Assembly: GCA_002391185.1 (NCBI GenBank)
Contig: DGRY01000176.1
Location: 1 to 21,191 of the forward strand
DNA length: 21,191 nucleotides
Direction of reading: 5' to 3'
From: Prevotella sp. UBA4376
GTDB taxonomy: Bacteria; Bacteroidota; Bacteroidia; Bacteroidales; Bacteroidaceae
In this document: in pieces, positions 15,474 to 21,191 of the stretch
Layout: each line of letters opens with the position of its first letter
Numbering within the stretch: the stretch's first letter is position 1
Made by a program: the position numbers and the translations under genes
Notes under the pieces: generated by a model
What the model was told of the DNA's origin: nothing
Database searches by the model: none
The model's input: only the letters and a program-made list of their open reading frames with translations

Positions 15474-15508
15474 AACTCCTAACTTCTAACTCCTAATTCC
15501 TAACTACT
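15474..15508. repeat. 7-bp tandem repeats (AACTCCT)
   Basis: Five heptamers run without gaps: AACTCCT at 15474, AACTTCT at 15481, AACTCCT at 15488, AATTCCT at 15495 and AACTACT at 15502. The last overlaps the dtd stop codon. On the gene strand they read (AGTTAGG)n. They fill most of the 46-bp spacer between dtd and the small membrane protein. Confidence 0.9.
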
Positions 15509-15956
15509 CTTTATTCTTCGTATCCATACAAATGGTTACAGGGCCGTCGTTAAGCAATTCTACCTTCATATCAGCTCCGAATTCGCCTGTGCCTACAGGT
15601 TTACCCATAGCCTCTGAAAGAGTCTCGCAGAAGCGATTATAGAGTGGGATAGAGATATTGTGAGGGGCTGCACGCAACCAGCTTGGACGGTTGCCTTTCT
15701 TGTAGCTTGCCATAAGTGTGAACTGTGATACAACTATAATGTCTCCGTTTACGTCTTTTATTGGCAGGTTCATCACGCCGTTTTCATCATCAAATACTCT
15801 AAGACCAACTATCTTTTTTACGAGCCAGTCGATATCTTCTTGATTATCAGAACTTTCTATGCCCAAAAGGATTAGATATCCCTTGCCGATCTTTGATTTC
15901 ACCTGTCCCCCAATGGTTACAGAGGCGTTGCTTACACGTTGAATTACAATTCTCAT
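15504..15956 (-). CDS. dtd: D-aminoacyl-tRNA deacylase
   Basis: Hydrolyses D-amino acids (and glycine mischarged on tRNA-Ala) from tRNA, protecting translation. The 150-aa length is standard. The N terminus MRIVIQRVSNASVTI is typical of the family, SQFTL at 77-81 holds the catalytic-site threonine, and the G138-P139 dipeptide in NDGPVTI is the chiral-proofreading motif. It lies 17 bp after uvrC and is probably cotranscribed with it. Its TAG stop is embedded in a heptamer repeat. Confidence 0.97.
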   Translation of the reverse strand: MRIVIQRVSNASVTIGGQVKSKIGKGYLILLGIESSDNQEDIDWLVKKIVGLRVFDDENGVMNLPIKDVNGDIIVVSQFTLMASYKKGNRPSWLRAAPHNISIPLYNRFCETLSEAMGKPVGTGEFGADMKVELLNDGPVTICMDTKNKE

Positions 15957-15973
15957 GTTGCAAATATACTAAA

Positions 15974-17836
15974 TTATTCTTCACTATGGAAGTAATCGTA
16001 GAGAATCTTTGCTTTTGATGTTCCTATAACTTCGTTAAGTTGCTGTAAATCAGCTTCTTTTGCTTTCTTGACACTCTTAAAGGCCTTTAGAAGGGCTTCC
16101 TTAGCCTTTGGGCCAATGCCTTTGATGTCGTCAAGTTCTGAGTGTAGGGCGTGCTTAGAACGCTTGTCTCTGTGGAATGTTATGGCATAGCGGTGCACTT
16201 CGTCTTGAATCTGTGTGAGCACCTTGAAAAGTTCGCTTTTCACATCTAATCCTACGGTCTGTGGAGGCCATCCATAGAGTAGCTCGTTGGTTCTGTGACG
16301 GTCGTTTTTAGCAAGACCTGCAATAGGAATTTCCAGGTTTAGTTCGCCCTTTACAACCTGTCTTACAACGTCCATCTGTCCCTTTCCTCCATCGGTTATT
16401 ATAAGGTCGGGAAGAGGCGTTTTTTCTTCTATCATACGACTGTATCTTCTTCGCACAACTTCCTGCATAGAAGCATAGTCGTCTGGGCCTGTAACCGTTT
16501 TTATGTTGTATTTTCTATAATCCTTTCTTGAAGGCTTCATAGCTTTATATACAATACAACCTGCAACGGCGTCTGTACCCGATATGTTTGAGTTGTCGAA
16601 ACACTCTATATGGTAGGGTAATTTGTCAAGCTTTAGAGCGTTTTGGAGTTCTTTCATCAAACGAGTCTGACGTTGTTCTGGATTAAGTTTTTCTGTTTGC
16701 TTCAGACGGTCAAACTTGTATTGTTTGGCATTCATCTCAGATAGTTCAAGCAGATGTTTCTTGTCGCCTCGTTGTGGTATGAAGAACTCGGCATCTTTAA
16801 GTTTCCAGTCCATTTCAAATGGAACAATAACTTCTTTTGCTTTACTACCAAAGCGATCTCTTATCTCTGGAATAGCGTCATTTAGAAGCTCTTCTGTTGT
16901 TTCATCGAGCTTGCGCTTATATTCATAGGTGAAACTTTGATTTATAGCTCCATTTGTTACGTGTATGTAGTTGATAAAGGCATTTTTCTTGTCTTCGTCA
17001 TCTACAATGGTAAACACGTCAACATCTGTTATGGTGTGACTAACAATCTCGCTTTTGGCAACAAATTCCTCAAGAGCCAGGTATTTCTTTTTTAAATCTT
17101 CTGCAACCTCGAATTTTAGCAATTCTGCGTTCTTTTGCATCAAATCAAAGATGCGTTTCTCTACCTCTCGTGTGTTTCCTTTAAGAATTTCGCGTGCTTG
17201 GCGCATATTCTCTTGATATTCCTCGTAACTTTGCTTGCCAATACAAGGTGCGTTGCAGTTTTTTATGTGATATTCAAGGCATGGTTTGTATTTTCCCCCA
17301 TTAATTCCTTCTTGTGTGATGGGAAATCTGCATGTGCGGGGCTTATATAGTTTTTTTATGATTGCAAGAATCTCGTACATCGACGAAACGTGAGGATATG
17401 GACCAAAATATGTGCCCCATTTCTTATTTATCGTCCTTGTTTTGAATATTCTTGGAAAAAACTCGTTGGTAATGCAAATACTTGGATATGTTTTGCCGTC
17501 TTTGAGCAAAACGTTGTATTTGGGCTGATATTGTTTGATAAGTTGGTTTTCTATCAGAAGCGCATCCTCCTCGCTATTTACAACAGAGTAGGATATATCT
17601 TGAATTTTTGAAACAAGCACTTTTGTCTTGAATCTATCCACTTCTTTATGAAAATAAGAAGAAACACGGTTTTTAAGATCCTTTGCCTTTCCTACATAGA
17701 TGATATGGTCGGGATCAGGATTCTTGCCTGGTTCTCGCTCCTTGTCATAGTATTGATAGGTGCCAGGTTTATGCGGCATACTCAACACTATATTTTTGAG
17801 CCGTGACAATCTTTCTTCGTCTTTTGCTTTCTTCAT
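15974..17836 (-). CDS. uvrC: Excinuclease ABC subunit C
   Basis: Makes both incisions around a lesion in nucleotide excision repair with UvrA and UvrB. The N-terminal GIY-YIG nuclease has G25-T26-Y27 and Y47-V48-G49-K with Arg57; a charged insert of about 14 residues separates the two halves. A UVR motif (FEVAEDLKKKYLALEEF) binds UvrB. The RNase H-like 5' nuclease keeps its acidic residues in ECFDNSNISG and ITDGGKGQ and the E-x-H in DEVHRYAI. Tandem helix-hairpin-helix motifs end the 620-aa protein (IKGIGPKAKEALL, then EADLQQLNEVIG). An AAAGGA lies 5 bp before the ATG. It is the first gene of the cluster leading to dtd; no promoter is clear in the 245-bp spacer upstream. Confidence 0.98.
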   Translation of the reverse strand: MKKAKDEERLSRLKNIVLSMPHKPGTYQYYDKEREPGKNPDPDHIIYVGKAKDLKNRVSSYFHKEVDRFKTKVLVSKIQDISYSVVNSEEDALLIENQLIKQYQPKYNVLLKDGKTYPSICITNEFFPRIFKTRTINKKWGTYFGPYPHVSSMYEILAIIKKLYKPRTCRFPITQEGINGGKYKPCLEYHIKNCNAPCIGKQSYEEYQENMRQAREILKGNTREVEKRIFDLMQKNAELLKFEVAEDLKKKYLALEEFVAKSEIVSHTITDVDVFTIVDDEDKKNAFINYIHVTNGAINQSFTYEYKRKLDETTEELLNDAIPEIRDRFGSKAKEVIVPFEMDWKLKDAEFFIPQRGDKKHLLELSEMNAKQYKFDRLKQTEKLNPEQRQTRLMKELQNALKLDKLPYHIECFDNSNISGTDAVAGCIVYKAMKPSRKDYRKYNIKTVTGPDDYASMQEVVRRRYSRMIEEKTPLPDLIITDGGKGQMDVVRQVVKGELNLEIPIAGLAKNDRHRTNELLYGWPPQTVGLDVKSELFKVLTQIQDEVHRYAITFHRDKRSKHALHSELDDIKGIGPKAKEALLKAFKSVKKAKEADLQQLNEVIGTSKAKILYDYFHSEE

Positions 17837-17936
17837 ATTAGTCCTTTCATTTGGTGCTCTTAAAGGAGCTTAAAATCATGTTGTTGAGATCTTATTTGTC
17901 GTGATAGGAATGGGCTTCTTAGAATCCATTTTGGAA

Positions 17937-17952
17937 TGTTTCCCGTGAAACA
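17937..17952. promoter_or_regulatory. parS-like ParB binding site 1
   Basis: TGTTTCCCGTGAAACA equals the widespread chromosomal parS palindrome TGTTTCACGTGAAACA with one change (C for A at position 7). Such sites are bound by ParB, which spreads and loads SMC to segregate the origin region. One mismatch may lower affinity. Confidence 0.65.
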
Positions 17953-18031
17953 ATTTGCTCTGTGTAACCTTTAGTTTAACGTTTTACTTTAATAGCTAAC
18001 TAATTGGTTTTGAGTGTTTTATTATTTTAAT

Positions 18032-18047
18032 AGTTTCACGTGAAACA
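18032..18047. promoter_or_regulatory. parS-like ParB binding site 2
   Basis: AGTTTCACGTGAAACA contains the perfect 14-bp palindrome GTTTCACGTGAAAC and differs from the 16-bp parS consensus only at its first base. It lies 35 bp beyond the mnmG stop. Confidence 0.8.
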
Positions 18048-18081
18048 TTGTTGATCTTCTGTGGAACGGGAGGTCTGGACT

Positions 18082-19953
18082 CTATCTTCCGAGCAGTACC
18101 AAGAGTACGTTAATGTCGCTTGGGGATACCCCGGGAATTCTGCTTGCCTGAGCAAGAGTCTCTGGATCTATTCTTTGAAGTTTCTGACGGCCTTCGATAG
18201 AAATCTCCTGAAGTTTGGCATAATTGAAACGTCCTTTTATTTTTATATTTTCCAAGCGACGCATCTTGTCGGCTACAATATTCTCGCGGTCAATATATCC
18301 TTTGTATTTCATGCGTATTTCTGCAGCTTCTGCGATTTCTTCGTTTCTATTTTCGAAAGATTCGATGTTTTCTTTCAGTTCTGGAATTATATCAGAGAGA
18401 TTTTTGAGGTTTAGTTTTGGGCGTACAACCAAATCGATAAGTTTACATCCTGCACGGAGTGGGGTAGTTCCTAATGCTTCGAGTTGAGAGTTTATCTTTT
18501 CAGCTTTTATCGGAGTGTGTTCGCAGAAATCGATAATTTTCTCAATTCCTTCTTTTTTCTGCAGCCACCAATCGTAGCGGTCACGTTTTGCCAAACCAAG
18601 TTGGTAACTCTTTTCTGTTAGGCGGGCATCAGCGTCGTCTTGACGGAGAAGAATGCGATATTCTGCTCTTGATGTGAACATACGGTATGGTTCGTCAACT
18701 CCTTTTGTTACGAGGTCATCGATGAGCACACCAATATAGCTTTCGTCTCTGTTCATGACGAAAGGCTCGCCTCCACCGCAATAAATTGCTGCATTTATAC
18801 CAGCAATGGTTCCTTGTCCACCTGCTTCTTCGTATCCTGTTGTTCCGTTTACCTGTCCTGCAAAGAATAATCCCTTGATAATTTTCGATTCCAGCGAGTG
18901 CTTTAGTTGTGTTGGGTCGAAGTAATCGTATTCTATTGCGTATCCTGGACGATATACTTTTACGTCTCTGAGGGCAGGAATCTTTTTGAGTGCTTCAAGC
19001 TGTATGTTCATAGGCATACTTGAAGAAAAACCGTTCAGGTACATTTCATTGGTGTCTGTTCCTTCTGGTTCAAGGAATAGAGGGTGTTGGTCTTTGTCTG
19101 GGAATGTAACGAGTTTTGTTTCTATTGATGGACAATAGCGTGGGCCTGTTGATTGTATCTGACCGTTGAAAAGAGGAGAGTCTTCAAGTCCGCTTTTCAG
19201 AATATCGTGACATTCCTTTGTTGTGTATGTTGTCCAGCAAGGGAGTTGTGGTAATAAGTGGTGGGGGCCGAAATAAGAGAACTGGTGGTAGCTGTTGTCG
19301 CCAGGCTGTTCGTCCATGTCTTCAAAGTGAACGCTTCTCTTGTCTATGCGTACAGGAGTTCCTGTTTTCATTCTCTCGGAAGTGATGCCCCATCGTGTGA
19401 TGCTTTCTGTGAAATTATGTACGGCAGGTTCAGCACAACGTCCGCCTTCAACCATTTTTCTTCCCACGTGCATAAGTCCGTTAAGGAATGTTCCTGCAGT
19501 AATAATTGTTGCTTTTGCATAGAAATCAACACCCCAGATGGTTCTCACGCCTACAGCTTCTCCGTTTTCTACAAGAAGCTCGTCGGCTTGATCTTGCCAG
19601 ATATTAAGATTAGGAGTTTGATCAAGTTCTTTTCTCCATTCCCAGATAAATTTTCCACGATCACATTGTGCGCGAGGACTCCACACGGCAGGACCTTTGC
19701 CGATGTTGAGCATTCTGAACTGAATAGCTGTTGCATCGGTAACTTTTCCCATCTGTCCGCCTAAGGCGTCGATTTCGCGTACAATCTGTCCTTTTGCAAT
19801 TCCACCCACGGCAGGATTACAACTCATCTGACCAATCTTGTTCATATCCATCGTGATCAGACAGGTTTTTGCGCCCATGTTTGCAGCTGCTGCGGCAGCC
19901 TCGCATCCGGCATGTCCTCCGCCTATCACGATAACATCATAATGAAATACCAT
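18082..19953 (-). CDS. mnmG: tRNA uridine-5-carboxymethylaminomethyl modification enzyme MnmG (GidA)
   Basis: FAD enzyme that works with the GTPase MnmE to install the (carboxymethyl)aminomethyl group on wobble uridine 34 of certain tRNAs. The FAD-binding Rossmann motif is GGGHAGCEA from residue 11. MSCNPAVGG (with Cys45) and PRYCPSIE carry the two conserved cysteines of the family. The C terminus, RIPGVSPSDINVLLVLLGR, ends in the helical MnmE/tRNA-binding domain. The 623-aa length is normal. The start is supported by an AAGGAAAAAG site and by an upstream -7 box. The neighbouring parS sites fit the common origin-proximal location of this gene in many bacteria. Confidence 0.98.
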   Translation of the reverse strand: MVFHYDVIVIGGGHAGCEAAAAAANMGAKTCLITMDMNKIGQMSCNPAVGGIAKGQIVREIDALGGQMGKVTDATAIQFRMLNIGKGPAVWSPRAQCDRGKFIWEWRKELDQTPNLNIWQDQADELLVENGEAVGVRTIWGVDFYAKATIITAGTFLNGLMHVGRKMVEGGRCAEPAVHNFTESITRWGITSERMKTGTPVRIDKRSVHFEDMDEQPGDNSYHQFSYFGPHHLLPQLPCWTTYTTKECHDILKSGLEDSPLFNGQIQSTGPRYCPSIETKLVTFPDKDQHPLFLEPEGTDTNEMYLNGFSSSMPMNIQLEALKKIPALRDVKVYRPGYAIEYDYFDPTQLKHSLESKIIKGLFFAGQVNGTTGYEEAGGQGTIAGINAAIYCGGGEPFVMNRDESYIGVLIDDLVTKGVDEPYRMFTSRAEYRILLRQDDADARLTEKSYQLGLAKRDRYDWWLQKKEGIEKIIDFCEHTPIKAEKINSQLEALGTTPLRAGCKLIDLVVRPKLNLKNLSDIIPELKENIESFENRNEEIAEAAEIRMKYKGYIDRENIVADKMRRLENIKIKGRFNYAKLQEISIEGRQKLQRIDPETLAQASRIPGVSPSDINVLLVLLGR

Positions 19954-19979
19954 CTTTTTCCTTGTTTTCTATTTTTGCG

Positions 19980-19987
19980 CAAAAGTA
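19980..19987 (-). promoter_or_regulatory. mnmG promoter, -7 element
   Basis: TACTTTTG on the minus strand matches TAnnTTTG and lies 26 bp before the mnmG ATG. No -33 TTTG is visible at the usual distance. Confidence 0.5.
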
Positions 19988-20018
19988 AGAAATAAAAATG
20001 GATTTTTCATTAAAACAC

Positions 20019-20049
20019 TTTGATTTATCACCAAAATATAGTATTTTTG
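20019..20049 (+). promoter_or_regulatory. sdhC promoter
   Basis: TTTG (20019-20022), a 19-nt spacer and TATTTTTG (20042-20049) fit the Bacteroidetes consensus exactly. Transcription should start near 20056, giving a leader of about 134 nt before sdhC. It is divergent from the mnmG promoter. Confidence 0.8.
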
Positions 20050-20057
20050 CACGTGTT

Positions 20058-20100
20058 TACCACCTTATTAATACCTATAATCAAGTATTGTTTGGTGGTA
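20058..20100 (+). promoter_or_regulatory. Stem-loop at the 5' end of the sdhC leader
   Basis: TACCACC (20058-20064) pairs perfectly with GGTGGTA (20094-20100). Inside, after a small internal loop, AATAC (20070-20074) pairs with GTATT (20085-20089) around a 10-nt loop. It starts within a few bases of the predicted transcript end and lies 89 nt before the ATG. It does not match a riboswitch class known to me; mRNA stabilisation or protein/sRNA control is possible. Confidence 0.5.
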
Positions 20101-20189
20101 TATGTGCATTATGTGCTGCTTTATTGTAAAAAGATTTGACAGTATTGAAATTTAAGTCTAACAGTTAAATAATTAAAAATCAATCATTT

Positions 20190-20870
20190 ATGTGGTTAAT
20201 CAATTCACCTATTGGTAGAAAAGTGGTAATGTCAGTAACTGGCATATGCCTTATACTTTTCCTTACCTTCCACTGCGCAATGAACGTTGCTGCATTCTTC
20301 TCAGGCGATGCTTACAACACAGTGTGTGAGTTCTTGGGTACAAATTGGTATGCCCTCGTTGGTACAGCTGGTTTGGCCTTCCTGGCAGTATGTCACATCG
20401 TTTATGCTTTTATTCTTACTGCACAGAACCGTCGTGCACGTGGTAACAACCGTTACGAGGTAACAGCAAGTTACGACAAGGTGAGCTGGGCTTCTAAGAA
20501 CATGCTTGTTCTTGGTCTCATCATCGCTATCGGTCTGCTTCTTCACCTTTTCAACTTCTGGTACAACATGATGTTTGCAGAGTTGGTTGGTATGGAAGGA
20601 CTTGCTCACGCTCCTGCTGATGGCTTCGCTTGGATCGTTGACACATTCCAGAATCCTGTATTCTCTGTGCTCTATCTTGTTTGGTTCGTAGCTATCTGGT
20701 TCCACCTTACTCATGGCTTCTGGAGTGCTATGCAGACAATGGGTTGGAGTGGTAAGACATGGCTTCAGCGCTGGCAGCTTATCGGATGCGTTTATGTTAC
20801 TATCCTGATGGCTGTATTCGCACTCCTCGTTATTTCATTCTGGTTTGGTTTTGCTCCAAGTATGGCATAA
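20190..20870 (+). CDS. sdhC: Succinate dehydrogenase/fumarate reductase cytochrome b subunit
   Basis: Membrane anchor that carries electrons between menaquinone and the flavoprotein/iron-sulfur subunits; in anaerobic Bacteroidetes the complex mainly reduces fumarate. The 226-aa protein has about five transmembrane helices. Four intramembrane histidines (H28, H68, H118, H171; also H174) are candidates for ligands of two hemes, as in the Wolinella/Bacillus b558 type. This single large subunit replaces separate SdhC and SdhD. The ATG at 20190 has no Shine-Dalgarno sequence, common in the phylum. sdhA follows after 44 bp. Confidence 0.95.
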   Translation: MWLINSPIGRKVVMSVTGICLILFLTFHCAMNVAAFFSGDAYNTVCEFLGTNWYALVGTAGLAFLAVCHIVYAFILTAQNRRARGNNRYEVTASYDKVSWASKNMLVLGLIIAIGLLLHLFNFWYNMMFAELVGMEGLAHAPADGFAWIVDTFQNPVFSVLYLVWFVAIWFHLTHGFWSAMQTMGWSGKTWLQRWQLIGCVYVTILMAVFALLVISFWFGFAPSMA

Positions 20871-20914
20871 ACCCTTATCAGGATTTTAATCGTAATTCAT
20901 AATTAAATACTATT

Positions 20915-21191
20915 ATGACAAAACAAATAGATTCAAAAATTCCAGAAGGCCCAGTGGCCGAGAAATGGACTAACTATAAAGCTCACCAGCGTTTGGTGAA
21001 TCCAAAGAACAAACTGAAGCTCGATGTTATCGTAGTAGGTACAGGTCTTGCTGGTGCAAGTGCTGCAGCTTCTCTTGGTGAGATGGGTTTCAATGTTCTG
21101 AACTTCTGTATTCAGGACTCTCCACGTCGTGCACACTCTATCGCTGCACAGGGTGGTATCAACGCTGCTAAGAACTATCAGAACGACGGCG
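20915..21191 (+). CDS. sdhA: Succinate dehydrogenase/fumarate reductase flavoprotein subunit, 5' part
   Basis: Only the first 92 codons lie in the window; the gene runs off the right edge. The Rossmann motif [17 protein letters not shown] starts near residue 40, and His74 in [11 protein letters not shown] corresponds to the histidine that binds FAD covalently. The catalytic and substrate regions are beyond the window. It catalyses succinate/fumarate interconversion with SdhB, which should follow downstream. The ATG 44 bp after sdhC and the shared direction support an sdhCAB operon. Confidence 0.95.
   Translation, partial: MTKQIDSKIPEGPVAEKWTNYKAHQRLVNPKNKLKLDVIVVGTGLAGASAAASLGEMGFNVLNFCIQDSPRRAHSIAAQGGINAAKNYQNDG

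Larger units (their letters stand above)
17837..18081. other. mnmG-uvrC spacer with parS-like sites
   Basis: This AT-rich 245-bp spacer holds no gene. It contains two parS-like palindromes whose centres are 95 bp apart. I found no DnaA box of the form TTATNCACA and no TAnnTTTG promoter on the minus strand, so how uvrC is transcribed is not visible here. Confidence 0.6.

Noticed and set aside
15474..15508. CRISPR array
   Set aside because: The units are 7 bp with no spacers, and no cas gene is present. The 10- and 11-bp arrays are likewise too short.
17837..18081. Replication origin itself
   Set aside because: Despite the parS-like sites I found no DnaA box cluster and no dnaA or AT-rich unwinding repeat set, so only origin proximity is suggested.

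Overview
The window looks like chromosomal DNA from a member of the Bacteroidales, most likely Prevotella or a close relative. The evidence is: promoters of the Bacteroidetes type (TTTG, about 19 bp, TAnnTTTG) with weak or absent Shine-Dalgarno sequences; a secreted C10 (streptopain-like) protease fused to BspA-type leucine-rich repeats; a diheme cytochrome b SdhC/FrdC followed by SdhA; and a uvrC-dtd-mazG-deoC gene order that I recall from this group. Most genes are core housekeeping genes. I see no prophage, insertion sequence, CRISPR array, rRNA or tRNA.

Layout, left to right. (1) 57-4171, + strand: mutS, then 16 bp later an exported C10 cysteine protease with leucine-rich repeats. A hairpin at 4173-4215 probably terminates both this unit and the opposing one. 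(2) 4254-6242, - strand: ychF then lgt, driven by a perfect TTTG/TAACTTTG promoter with a degenerate second copy 74 bp upstream and a 14-bp palindrome in the leader. (3) 6243-6634: a 392-bp intergenic region holding four 11-bp-period direct repeats. (4) 6635-9740, + strand: a lipoprotein resembling DUF3142 and a large exported helical-repeat protein, both of unknown function. (5) 9726-12488, - strand: polA, whose 3' end overlaps the exported protein gene by 15 bp. (6) 12579-13556, + strand: a long-chain polyprenyl diphosphate synthase, divergent from polA. (7) 13746-17836, - strand: uvrC, dtd, a three-helix small membrane protein, a MazG-type pyrophosphohydrolase (ATGA overlap with the membrane protein gene) and deoC. 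The spacers contain periodic repeats of 7 and 10 bp. (8) 17837-18081: a 245-bp spacer carrying two parS-like sites 95 bp apart, which suggests this region lies near the chromosome origin. (9) 18082-19953, - strand: mnmG. (10) 20190-21191, + strand: sdhC and the start of sdhA, behind a perfect promoter and a leader that begins with a predicted stem-loop.

The genes do not form one pathway. Three groups recur: DNA maintenance (mutS, polA, uvrC, and parS as the segregation site), nucleotide and tRNA quality control (mazG, deoC, dtd, mnmG), and envelope or respiration functions (lgt, its likely lipoprotein substrate, polyprenyl synthase for quinone side chains, sdhCA). The most unusual signals are the two parS-like sites and the short periodic repeat arrays (7, 10 and 11 bp), which I count in four intergenic regions. 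The arrays are built on similar TTAGGA/AGTTA/TATAATG words and never have a period that is a multiple of three.
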